A DNA stretch of 64,000 nt from Brevundimonas goettingensis (GTDB lineage: Bacteria; Pseudomonadota; Alphaproteobacteria; Caulobacterales; Caulobacteraceae), in assembly GCF_017487405.1 (NCBI RefSeq), contig NZ_CP062222.1, forward strand, positions 1,163,001 to 1,227,000. Reading direction: 5' to 3'. Of this stretch, positions 8,077-15,885 are shown piece by piece. A model generated the notes under the pieces. The model did no database searches and had not been told where the DNA came from. It saw only the letters and a list, made by a program, of their open reading frames with translations. The position numbers were made by a program, and so were the translations under genes. The stretch's first letter is position 1. Each line of letters starts with the position of its first letter.

Positions 8077-9330
8077 TTGAACCGGACAGCAGCCGACCCG
8101 ATCCACACCTTCTACAACGCCCATCCCTATCCGCCGCCGGTCGCCGATCTCGAGCGCGCGCGTGCGCAGTGGCGCGAGCCGAACCGCGCGAGGGCCGACT
8201 ACCACCAGTTCTGGCCCGACCGGCCCTATCGCGCGGATATCGACATTCTCGTCGCAGGTTGTGGCACATCGCAGGCGGCGAGGCATGCGGCCACCCGTCC
8301 GGAAGCGCGCGTTACCGGGATCGACGTCAGCGAGGCAAGCCTCAAGGAGACGCAGGCGCTCAAGCACAAGTACAAGCTCGACAATCTTGAAACCGAGCTG
8401 CGCGCGATCGAGGATGCGGGGGAACTCGGCCGACGCTTCGATCTCGTCGTTTGCACCGGCGTGCTCCATCACCTGGCCGATCCCGAGGCAGGACTTCGCG
8501 CGCTACGTTCGGTGCTGAAGCCCGGAGGGGTGCTCTACCTGATGCTCTATGCGCCCTATGGGCGTACCGGCATCTACCTGCTGCAGGACTATTGCCGCAG
8601 GCTGGGCATCGGCGCCTCGCGCGGCGAGATCGCCGAGCTGGTCGAGGCGGTCGAGGCGCTTCCCTGGCAGCATCCGCTGCGGCCCGTAATGGAGCAGTCG
8701 AGCGACTTCCTCGATCCCGACGCGCTCGCCGATGCACTGCTCAATCCGCGCGACCGGGCGTATAGCGTGCCGCAACTGTTCGAGGCGCTCGCCGCCAATG
8801 GCCTGTCCTTCGTTCGCTGGTATCGGCAGGCGCCCTATCTGCCTCAGTGCGGGGCAATCGCGCAGACGGCGCACGCAGAGCGGATCGGCAAGCTCGATCC
8901 GGCCGCGCAATATGCGGCAATGGAGCTGTGGCGCGGGGCGATGGCGACGCATAGCCTCGTCGTTCGCCGGGACGACGAGACCGGGGGAGCGCCAATCGAC
9001 CTCGGGGGCGAGTGCTGGAAGGGCTATGTGCCGATCCGGCTTCCCTCCACCGCCTGTGTCGCCGAGCGCCTTCCGCCGGGGGCTGTCGGCCTGCTGTTCA
9101 ACCGGAATCATTGGTTCCACGACCTGATTCTGCCGATCGGCTCGACCGAAAAGGCGCTGTTCGACGCCATCGATGGCGACCGAACGATCGGCGAAGTCAT
9201 CGAACGTGTCGGGGCCGCGGCGACTGAGGCTGCACGGTCGTTCTTCAAATCGCTTTGGGCCTATGACCAGGTGGTGTTCGATGCCTCGGGCCCGATCTCG
9301 GGCGGAATCGGGCGGCGGCTGAGGGTTTGA
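8077..9330 (+). CDS. Class I SAM-dependent methyltransferase with PqqD-like C-terminal region
   Basis: A 417-residue protein starting at TTG 8077 with a GGGGAG ribosome binding site at 8062-8067. The Rossmann methyltransferase domain covers about residues 50-190: motif I DILVAGCGTSQAARH, the acidic strand GIDVSEASL, and DLVVCTGVLHHLADPEAGL followed by SVLKPGG. A middle region of unknown type follows. The last 70 residues, with GSTEKALFDAIDGDRTIGEVIERV, resemble the small winged-helix PqqD fold by pattern only. The substrate is unknown. It lies 78 bp after the sulfatase, and the two probably form one unit. The final codons form the right copy of the flanking direct repeat. Confidence 0.82.
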   Translation: MNRTAADPIHTFYNAHPYPPPVADLERARAQWREPNRARADYHQFWPDRPYRADIDILVAGCGTSQAARHAATRPEARVTGIDVSEASLKETQALKHKYKLDNLETELRAIEDAGELGRRFDLVVCTGVLHHLADPEAGLRALRSVLKPGGVLYLMLYAPYGRTGIYLLQDYCRRLGIGASRGEIAELVEAVEALPWQHPLRPVMEQSSDFLDPDALADALLNPRDRAYSVPQLFEALAANGLSFVRWYRQAPYLPQCGAIAQTAHAERIGKLDPAAQYAAMELWRGAMATHSLVVRRDDETGGAPIDLGGECWKGYVPIRLPSTACVAERLPPGAVGLLFNRNHWFHDLILPIGSTEKALFDAIDGDRTIGEVIERVGAAATEAARSFFKSLWAYDQVVFDASGPISGGIGRRLRV

Positions 9331-9337
9331 CCCGACT
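9314..9337 (+). repeat. Direct repeat, right copy, at the methyltransferase stop
   Basis: Covers the last codons and TGA stop of the methyltransferase gene plus seven bases. It matches 6341-6364 at 22 of 24 positions, with 15 consecutive identical bases (9323-9337). The two copies enclose the sulfatase gene and almost all of the methyltransferase gene. Confidence 0.75.
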
Positions 9338-9562
9338 GTCGCGGTTCCGATGTCGTGAGAGCGTCGCCTTGTCGCCGCGAGCTGGAAGGGCGCGGCGGCG
9401 AGAGGTCCGCAAGGCCGGAATCCTATCGAGGGAGGGGTTTCGGGGCAGGCGGCGGGAGGCGCGATTATCCCGGCGTCTCCCGCCGCTCGCGGATCGAGCA
9501 GATTTGTCGCGGCCAGAACGGGCGCGGCAGGCCGGAGAAACCGGCGCGTCGACGAACGGGGA

Positions 9563-9590
9563 GGGGACGCCGGTCAGGGCGTCCCCTTTT
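9563..9590 (+). terminator. Intrinsic terminator, rightward, overlapping the photolyase 3' end
   Basis: A perfect 9-bp GC stem (GGGGACGCC 9563-9571, GGCGTCCCC 9578-9586) with a six-base loop is followed by TTTT on the plus strand. It faces the rightward methyltransferase transcript and overlaps the final codons of the convergent photolyase gene. The 230 bp between the methyltransferase stop and this hairpin contain no recognisable gene. Confidence 0.7.
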
Positions 9591-11166
9591 CCGTCTCCCC
9601 CTTTGTCGCCTTTTCCCCGACGATCGCTCCGAGCGAAACCCGCGTCCGCTCCGCCTCGGCGAGCAGGTCGGCGCGCCGGGCTTCGCCGAACCCGTCGAGA
9701 GTCCGGTAGGGCATGGCGAGGCGGATATTGTCGCGCAGACGGCCGCGATTGCGCTCCAGAAAGCCCCAGTAGAGCCGGTTGAACGGGCAGGCGCCGTCGC
9801 CGGACTTGCCCTTCACGTCATAGCGGCAGGCGCCGCAGTAGTCGCTCATCCGGTTGATATAGGCGCCGGAGGCCGCATAGGGTTTGGAACCCACGATGCC
9901 GCCGTCCGCGAAGGTCGCCATGCCGCGGGTGTTGGGCATCTCCACCCATTCGTATGCGTCGGCGTAGACCGTCATATACCAGTCGTCGACGGCGTCGGGA
10001 TGCACGCCCAGCATCATGGCCAGATTGCCGGTGACCATCAGCCGCTGGATATGGTGGGCGTAGGCGTTGGTGCGGCTGGTCGCGACCACGTCGGCGACGC
10101 AGGCCATGTCGGTTTTGCCGGACCAGTAGAACCACGGCAGGACGCGGTCGGCGTCGAGCGCGTTCCTCTGGCGGTATTCCGGGACCTTGAGCCAGTAGAC
10201 GCCGCGCATGAACTCGCGCCATCCGAGGATCTGGCGGATGAACCCCTCGACCGCGTTCAGGGGGGCGGCGCCCGCGCGATAGACGGCCTCGGCCCTGCGG
10301 CAAACGTCCAGAGGATCGAGCAGGCCGAGGTTGATCGCGGTCGAGATCAGCCCGTGCCACATCCACGGCTGCCCTTCCGCCATGGCGTCCTGCCAGTCCC
10401 CGAAGGCGGGCAGGACGCGGTCGAGGAAGTCGGCCAGCACCGTCTCGGCCTCCTCAGCCGTGGTCGGCCAGCCGAAGCTCTCCAGATCGCGGAAATGGTC
10501 GGGGAAGAGGCGGGCGACGTCGGCGATGGCGTCGCGGGTCAGGGAGGAGGGCGGCGTTCTCAGCCGTTGGGGCGGGCGCAGGCCTTTCGTGAGTTTGCGG
10601 CGGTTCTCGGCGTCGTAGTTCCAGCGTCCGCCTTCAGGGTCCGGGCCGTCCATGAGCAGGCCGGTCTCGCGGCGCATTTCCCGGTAGAAAAACTCCATTC
10701 GCAGTTCGCGCTTGTCCGTCGCCCAGCGTCTGAAACGGTCCCGGGAGCAGATGAAGCGGCGGTCCTCGCGAATCTCCACCGGAACGGTAGCGACGCCGGC
10801 GAAGGCTTCCAGCGCCTGGGCCAGCCGCCATTCGCCACATTCGGTCAGGACGATTTTGGAGAAAGGGCTCGCGTCCAGGGCGCGGTGGAGTTCCCCGACG
10901 ATGGAATGGGTGTTGTCGGGATCGTCAATGCGGACATAGCGGACGGCGACGCCGCGGTCCGCAATCCGGGCGGCGAAGGCGCGCATCGCCGCGAAGGTGA
11001 GGGCGATCTTCTGCTTGTGATGGCGGACATAGGTCGCCTCGTCGCGTACCTCGGCCATGAGGACGACGTCGTGGTCGGGGTTGAGGTCGCCCAGGCCGGT
11101 CAGTGCGTTCGACAACTGGTCGCCGAGGACGAGGCGCAGGACGGGGCCGTCCGGGTCGGCTCTCAT
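9574..11166 (-). CDS. FeS-type cryptochrome/photolyase ((6-4) photolyase-related, PhrB-like)
   Basis: A 530-residue flavoprotein of the bacterial iron-sulfur photolyase/cryptochrome group, which repairs (6-4) photoproducts with light. The N-terminal antenna domain starts LRLVLGDQLS. The C-terminal FAD domain includes QPWMWHGLISTAINLGLLDP, ILGWREFMRGVYW, HHIQRLMVTGNLAMMLGVHP and MPNTRGMATFADGGIVGSKPY. The cluster cysteines are C-x2-C-x12-C in DYCGACRYDVKGKSGDGACPF, with a fourth in KTDMACVADVV; this spacing is that of the Agrobacterium PhrB cluster. The ATG at 11166 overlaps the stop of the upstream small gene by four bases and is preferred over longer in-frame starts. The role is inferred from the family. 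Confidence 0.9.
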   Translation of the reverse strand: MRADPDGPVLRLVLGDQLSNALTGLGDLNPDHDVVLMAEVRDEATYVRHHKQKIALTFAAMRAFAARIADRGVAVRYVRIDDPDNTHSIVGELHRALDASPFSKIVLTECGEWRLAQALEAFAGVATVPVEIREDRRFICSRDRFRRWATDKRELRMEFFYREMRRETGLLMDGPDPEGGRWNYDAENRRKLTKGLRPPQRLRTPPSSLTRDAIADVARLFPDHFRDLESFGWPTTAEEAETVLADFLDRVLPAFGDWQDAMAEGQPWMWHGLISTAINLGLLDPLDVCRRAEAVYRAGAAPLNAVEGFIRQILGWREFMRGVYWLKVPEYRQRNALDADRVLPWFYWSGKTDMACVADVVATSRTNAYAHHIQRLMVTGNLAMMLGVHPDAVDDWYMTVYADAYEWVEMPNTRGMATFADGGIVGSKPYAASGAYINRMSDYCGACRYDVKGKSGDGACPFNRLYWGFLERNRGRLRDNIRLAMPYRTLDGFGEARRADLLAEAERTRVSLGAIVGEKATKGETEKGTP

Positions 11167-11480
11167 GAGCCGAGTCCTGCGAACCAGTCCGCATAGGGAG
11201 TGTTCCGGGCCATGTGCTGATTGTAATCCGGCGCGCCGTCGGTCCACCAGACAGGGCCCCGTTCGCCCAGGGCCACCTTGGCGGCGTCCACGTCCCGGCG
11301 GGCCTGGCGGAGGTCGTCCGGGTTCTCACCGGAAAGCGCGGTCCGGACGGCTCGTCGGGCATCCATGAGGGCGTTCACCAGCCGCTGACGTTCATCGGGA
11401 TCGAGGTCGGGCCGCGAGGTGCGCCACAGCCGGCCGCGCACCTCGAAATAGCGTCCGTCAGGCGTCGTCGGGTACTTCAT
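11163..11480 (-). CDS. Small conserved protein coupled to the photolyase gene
   Basis: A 105-residue soluble protein beginning MKYPTTPDGRYFEVRGRLWR and ending NTPYADWFAGLGS. Its core pattern is GRLWR, then a helical region rich in Arg/Glu (RQRLVNALMDARRAVR), then ALGERGPVWWTDGAPDYNQHM. I recognise it as a conserved, uncharacterised bacterial family found in many genomes, sometimes mislabelled as a Tol-related transporter. It has no membrane segment. Its stop overlaps the photolyase start by four bases (11163-11166), so the two are co-translated. That coupling is the only clue to its role. The start is the ATG at 11480. Confidence 0.75.
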   Translation of the reverse strand: MKYPTTPDGRYFEVRGRLWRTSRPDLDPDERQRLVNALMDARRAVRTALSGENPDDLRQARRDVDAAKVALGERGPVWWTDGAPDYNQHMARNTPYADWFAGLGS

Positions 11481-11560
11481 CAAGGGCGACGAACATCGGG
11501 GGGCTGTTCCGGTTCCCGGCTGCCGTGCAGGATGCGGGAGCCAATCCCCGGAGTCGAACC

Positions 11561-12640
11561 ATGCGCATCCTTTTGAGCCTGATCCTGCTGGTCCTCTGGG
11601 GTGGGGCGGGGAACGCCCAAACGCCCCCGCCACGCTACACACCCGTCGAGGGCGACTATGTCGGCGGGCCGCTGGAAATCCGGTCGGGCGGGACGCTGCC
11701 GGAGCTGCGGATGCACTACCGGACGCTGGGGACGCCGACGCGGAACGCCGAGGGGCGGGTGACCAATGCGGTGATGATCCTGCACGGCACGGGCGGGACT
11801 GGCGCGACCTTCCTGTCGCCCCAGTTCGCGGGCGAGCTGTTCGGGCCGGACCAGCCGCTGGATATCACCCGCTACTACATCATCATGCCCGACAGTCTGG
11901 GCCACGGGCAGTCGACCAAGCCCAGCGACGGGCTGCGCGCGGCCTTTCCGGCCTATCAGTACGCAGACATGGTCGAGGCCCAGCGGCGGATGCTGGTCGA
12001 GGGGCTGCACGTCGATCACCTGCGGCTGATCCTGGGCACCTCGATGGGCTGCATGCACGCCTTCGTCTGGGGCGAGACCCATCCCGACTTCGCCGACGCC
12101 CTGATGCCGCTGGCGTGCGAGCCGACGGCGCTGGTGGGGCGCAACCGACTGTGGCGGACCATGCTGAAGGACGCCATCCGCAACGACCCGGCCTGGATGG
12201 GCGGGAACTATGTCGAGCAGCCGAAGCTGGGTCTGAGGGAGGCCGTCGACCTGCTGGTGCTGGCGGGCGGGGCGACGATGCCGCTGCAGCACGATCTGGC
12301 CACGCCCGAGGCCGTGGACGCCTATGCGCGGACCCAGCAGACGCGGCGGCTGCCGACGCTGGACGCCAACGACCTGTGGTACCAGGTCAACGCCTCGAGC
12401 GACTATGACCCCTCGGCCGATCTGGAGAAGATCACCGCGCCGGTGATGTGGATCAACTCGGCCGACGACTTCATCAATCCGCCGGAGCTGGGGCTGTCGG
12501 AGCAGTTCATCCCGCGCATCCGCAACGGCCAGTACCGGCTGATCCCCAACAGCGTCGGCGGCAAGGGGCACGGGACCCATACCTGGGCGGTGTTCTGGAA
12601 GGACGACCTGATCGCCCTGCTGGCGCGGTCCGGGGGCTAG
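11561..12640 (+). CDS. Secreted alpha/beta-fold hydrolase related to MetX acyltransferases
   Basis: A 359-residue protein with a signal peptide (MRILLSLILLVLWGGAGNAQ) and a MetX-like alpha/beta hydrolase fold. MILHGTGG is the oxyanion-side loop, ILGTSMGCMHAFVW holds the nucleophile S161, NSADDFINPPE the acid, and GGKGHGTHTW the histidine. Homoserine O-acetyltransferases share this layout but are cytoplasmic, so the export signal argues for a periplasmic hydrolase or transferase of unknown substrate. The ATG at 11561, which gives the clean signal peptide, is preferred to the upstream GTG at 11525. The gene is convergent with the next one, and the two stop codons overlap in CTAG (12637-12640). 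Confidence 0.85.
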   Translation: MRILLSLILLVLWGGAGNAQTPPPRYTPVEGDYVGGPLEIRSGGTLPELRMHYRTLGTPTRNAEGRVTNAVMILHGTGGTGATFLSPQFAGELFGPDQPLDITRYYIIMPDSLGHGQSTKPSDGLRAAFPAYQYADMVEAQRRMLVEGLHVDHLRLILGTSMGCMHAFVWGETHPDFADALMPLACEPTALVGRNRLWRTMLKDAIRNDPAWMGGNYVEQPKLGLREAVDLLVLAGGATMPLQHDLATPEAVDAYARTQQTRRLPTLDANDLWYQVNASSDYDPSADLEKITAPVMWINSADDFINPPELGLSEQFIPRIRNGQYRLIPNSVGGKGHGTHTWAVFWKDDLIALLARSGG

Positions 12641-13854
12641 GCCGCCGTCGCGGCGGCCATGGCGGCGCCGGGGGTGATCTGAAGCAGGGGCAGGGCCTCG
12701 GCCTCCCAGCGGCGGCCGCCGACGGGCTCGCTCTGGATGCGGCAGATGCCGGGGCCGGAGAGGAAGGGCACCTTCAGCGCGATGGCCAGTTCGCGCTCGG
12801 CCCGGAAGCGGATGTTGGCGATCCCCGCGACGATGCGGCGGCGACGATAGTGGGAGGCGTGGCTGGCGAAGCGGCGGATGGCCGCCAGCCGCACGTCGGG
12901 CCTGGCGTCGGGCAGGGCCAGGGTGACGCTGGACACGGCCCGGGTTCCCAGTTGCTGGATCTGGAAGTCCGGATCGTGGGTGCACAGGTCGATGGCGCCG
13001 AAGTGCGGATCGAGCGCCTGACGGATGGTCTTCAGGGCGAAGAAGGACGGGCCGCGCGGGGTGTCATAGACGCTGACCGACAGCTTGTGCCGATAGCCCT
13101 CGGGCAGGACCAGAAGCAGGTCCTCATAGGCGGCGCGCTGGCTGGGCCGGACCAGGGTCGAGAAGGAGACGGGCAGGATCAGGGGCTGGATCACCGGGAA
13201 GTCGACCAGGAAGCGCAGGGCCGTGGTCACGCAGGCGGCGTCGAAGGTCTCGGTGTCCTCGGGCTGGTGGTCCGGGCCGTCCAGCAGGCTGTAGTAGGTC
13301 GAGGCGGTGACCGGGGTGCAGCTGAGCACATCGCCGATGAAGGTCTGGCCGGCGCTGAACCAGACGCCCTGGGCGGTGTCGATGGTGGGGCCGAAGCGGA
13401 AGGCCTCGGCGGTCGCGGCGCTTTCGGTGTGTTCCGGAACCTCGATCAGGGCGCCGTCGCGGGCGATGCGGCGCAGCAGGCCGCCCCGGGGAAGACGGCT
13501 CGGGTCCTCCATGGCGTCCAGAACGGCCTCGGACGACCAGTTGGCGAAGGTGTCGATGGCCTCGTCGTCGCCCTCGAACAGGACCAGTTTGACCGCGTCC
13601 TCGACGCCGGCGCCGAACAGCTTGGTCTGGAGGTCGTGCGAAAGATGGGCCAGTTCGACGGTGTCCAGCTCCTCGGCGTCCGGGTCGCCCAGCAGATAGG
13701 CGTAGGGGCTGAGCTGGTCGTAGTGGCGCGGAAGTTTCCAGCGCACCTCGAGGAAAAGGTTGGAATATTTGGCGACCAGCGGGCCGAGCTGGTCCGCCGG
13801 CACTTCCGTCCGGTTGCCGTCCAGCAACACTCGCAAACAGGCTACTGCCGCCAC
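12637..13854 (-). CDS. Uncharacterised protein; C-terminal half resembles a degenerate EAL-type fold
   Basis: A 405-residue protein with no signal peptide or membrane segment; I do not recognise a named family. The second half reads like a TIM-barrel regulator of the EAL class without its catalytic residues: LILPVSFSTLVRP resembles the strand-2 region, and RIVAGIANIRFRAERELAIALKVPFLSGPGICR resembles the closing VAEGIET...GYLFGRP segment of EAL domains. No EAL, ENR or KID motif is visible. The resemblance is by eye and is an inference. The N-terminal third is acidic and mixed alpha/beta. The start is the ATG at 13854. It is convergent with the hydrolase gene, sharing a CTAG stop overlap. Confidence 0.6.
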   Translation of the reverse strand: MAAVACLRVLLDGNRTEVPADQLGPLVAKYSNLFLEVRWKLPRHYDQLSPYAYLLGDPDAEELDTVELAHLSHDLQTKLFGAGVEDAVKLVLFEGDDEAIDTFANWSSEAVLDAMEDPSRLPRGGLLRRIARDGALIEVPEHTESAATAEAFRFGPTIDTAQGVWFSAGQTFIGDVLSCTPVTASTYYSLLDGPDHQPEDTETFDAACVTTALRFLVDFPVIQPLILPVSFSTLVRPSQRAAYEDLLLVLPEGYRHKLSVSVYDTPRGPSFFALKTIRQALDPHFGAIDLCTHDPDFQIQQLGTRAVSSVTLALPDARPDVRLAAIRRFASHASHYRRRRIVAGIANIRFRAERELAIALKVPFLSGPGICRIQSEPVGGRRWEAEALPLLQITPGAAMAAATAA

Positions 13855-13929
13855 GTGTTTGTCCCTTCCCGGGCAAGTTGTCGCCGGAGGGGATGAAGAA
13901 AGGACGAAAGCGGAGCCGGAAAACGGGCT

Positions 13930-14697
13930 TTAGTGGTGGGCGGGGGCGGGTTCGTCGGGCAGGTCGAGGAAGTCGACCCGGCCGGTGACCATGTCCTTGA
14001 CGGCGGCGACGATCCTGATCGCGCCGGTATCGACGGCCTGGGCCAGGGCGGTGTCGGCGGTCAGCAGGCGGGCGACGACGCGGCGGGCGTTCTCCTCGAC
14101 AGCGAGACGGGCCTGATCGGGACCGCCGATCTTCCGCGCCGAGAGGACGGCGGGGAGGATGGGGACGATCATCTCCTCCAGCGAGGGATCGAGCTCGGCC
14201 TTGCCGTCGACCACGGCCTCGGCCGCCGCCACGGCGCCGCAGCCGGTGTGGCCCATGACCACCACAAGCGGGCAGCTGAGGTGCTTGACGGCGTAAACGA
14301 TGGACGACAGGCCGCGCCGGTCGACGGTGTTGCCCGCCACACGGATGATGAAGAGCTTTCCGAGGCCCTGGTTGAACAGGATGGTCGGCGGGGTGCGGCT
14401 GTCGGCGCAGCCGACGATGGTGGCGATGGGCTTGTGGCCGCCCTGCAGGGCGTCGAGGTCGTGGGCGGTGACGTGGCCGAGGCTGGAGGCCCCCGACAGG
14501 AAGGCCGCATTGCCGTCGCGCAGCATCTGCAGGGCCTCGTCCGGCGTCGGCGACGGATGGGGCGTCAGGGCGGCGGCCGCGGCGGCCACGGCCCCGGCGA
14601 CGACGACCTCGGGATCAGGCGAGGCCGCGAAGTCCAGCGATACAGCGGGCGTTGATCCGCGAGAGGGCTTCTTCCGCCCGAACCACAGAAAGCCCAT
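13930..14697 (-). CDS. Beta-class carbonic anhydrase
   Basis: Zinc enzyme interconverting CO2 and bicarbonate. It has 255 residues from the ATG at 14697. The zinc site is C97 in VGCADSRTPP with the D99/R101 dyad, plus H150 and C153 in MGHTGCGA. IRVAGNTVDRRGLSSIVYAVKHL lies between them. The N-terminal 45 residues are an Ala-rich extension (AGAVAAAAAALTPHP) that is neither a typical signal peptide nor part of the fold. An in-frame TTG at 14724 would add nine residues; the ATG has a better-placed GGTGGGG upstream. The gene stands alone, 75 bp before the hemB end. Confidence 0.92.
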   Translation of the reverse strand: MGFLWFGRKKPSRGSTPAVSLDFAASPDPEVVVAGAVAAAAAALTPHPSPTPDEALQMLRDGNAAFLSGASSLGHVTAHDLDALQGGHKPIATIVGCADSRTPPTILFNQGLGKLFIIRVAGNTVDRRGLSSIVYAVKHLSCPLVVVMGHTGCGAVAAAEAVVDGKAELDPSLEEMIVPILPAVLSARKIGGPDQARLAVEENARRVVARLLTADTALAQAVDTGAIRIVAAVKDMVTGRVDFLDLPDEPAPAHH

Positions 14698-14771
14698 GCC
14701 GATCCCCACCTGCCTTTGCGTCAACCCTTTTCCGAACGGTGGTCGGTGAGGTCAAGCAGAGATTGGCGGAG

Positions 14772-15776
14772 TCAGGCCCCCAGCAATCTCGCCGCCTGCG
14801 GGGCGAAATAGGTCAGCACCCCCGCGCAGCCTGCGCGCTTGAAGCCGTGGAGGGTCTCGAGGATGGCGCGGTCCTGGTCGAGCCAGCCGTTGGCGATGGA
14901 GGCCTGCATCATCGAATACTCGCCCGACACCTGGTAGGCGAAGGTCGGGATTTTGAAGGTCTCGTGCACGCGGCGGACGATGTCCAGATAGGGCATGCCG
15001 GGCTTGACCATGACGGCGTCCGCGCCCTCCGAAATGTCCATCGCGACCTCCTTCAGGGCCTCGTCGGAGTTGGCGTAGTCCATCTGATAGGTTTTCTTGT
15101 CGCCGGTCAGCATCTTGGCCGAGCCGACCGCATCGCGATACGGGCCGTAGAAGGCCGAGGCGAACTTGGCGGCGTAGGACAGGATCAGTGTGTCGTGGAA
15201 GCCGTTGGCCTCCAGCGCCTCGCGGATGGCCTGGACCCGGCCGTCCATCATGTCCGAGGGAGCGACGACGTCGGCGCCGGCATGGGCCTGGATGAAGGCC
15301 TGTTCGGCGAGGCGGTCCAGGGAGGCGTCATTGAGGATGCGGCCGTCCTCGACCACCCCGTCATGGCCGTGGTCGGTGTAGCAGTCGAGCGCCACGTCGC
15401 ACATGACGCCGATCTCGGGCGCCGCGTCCTTGATGGCCTTGATGCAGTCGGGGATCAGGCCGTCGGGGTCGGTGGCGCCGGTCCCGATCGCGTCCTTGGT
15501 CGCGGCGTCGACATTCGGGAAGAGGGCGACCATGGGGATGCCCAGATCGCGGGCCTCGACCGCGGCGGCGGCGGCGGCTTTCGGCGACAGACGGAAGACG
15601 CCGGGCATGGACGGGACCGGCAAGCGGTCCTCGGCGCCGTCATGGACGATCAGCGGCCAGATCAGGTCGGACGGGGTCAGCACCGTCTCGGCGACCAGAC
15701 GGCGCACCCACGGGCTGGCGCGCAGACGACGGGGACGGGCCATGGGGAAGGCGGCGGGCATGAAGGGCAGAGTCAT
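14772..15776 (-). CDS. hemB: Delta-aminolevulinic acid dehydratase (porphobilinogen synthase)
   Basis: Condenses two 5-aminolevulinate molecules to porphobilinogen in haem and tetrapyrrole synthesis. The 334-residue protein contains the two active-site lysines, K204 in LSYAAKFASAFYGP and K258 in DAVMVKPGMPYLD. The metal-site segment is DVALDCYTDHGHDG, which lacks the three-cysteine zinc set of the E. coli type and fits the magnesium-dependent alphaproteobacterial form. GEYSMMQASIANGW is the usual late motif. Length and start match the family. The minus-strand upstream region is shared with the divergent gene at 15886. Confidence 0.96.
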   Translation of the reverse strand: MTLPFMPAAFPMARPRRLRASPWVRRLVAETVLTPSDLIWPLIVHDGAEDRLPVPSMPGVFRLSPKAAAAAAVEARDLGIPMVALFPNVDAATKDAIGTGATDPDGLIPDCIKAIKDAAPEIGVMCDVALDCYTDHGHDGVVEDGRILNDASLDRLAEQAFIQAHAGADVVAPSDMMDGRVQAIREALEANGFHDTLILSYAAKFASAFYGPYRDAVGSAKMLTGDKKTYQMDYANSDEALKEVAMDISEGADAVMVKPGMPYLDIVRRVHETFKIPTFAYQVSGEYSMMQASIANGWLDQDRAILETLHGFKRAGCAGVLTYFAPQAARLLGA

Positions 15777-15885
15777 GGGCGCGGCTTAGACCAAGGGCGG
15801 CCAGGCTGCAAAGGCCGGGGCAAGGGTGAGGGGCGGGTGACAGGTTCGCGGATCGGTGGTCAACCTTGGGCGGGAGGAACCGCCA

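Noticed and set aside
5984..9573. Integrated phage or integrative element
   Set aside because: No integrase, transposase or tRNA attachment site is present; only a short direct repeat supports insertion.
9327..9782. 151-codon frame after the methyltransferase
   Set aside because: Arg/Pro-rich translation typical of non-coding GC-rich DNA, and it crosses the terminator and the photolyase gene.
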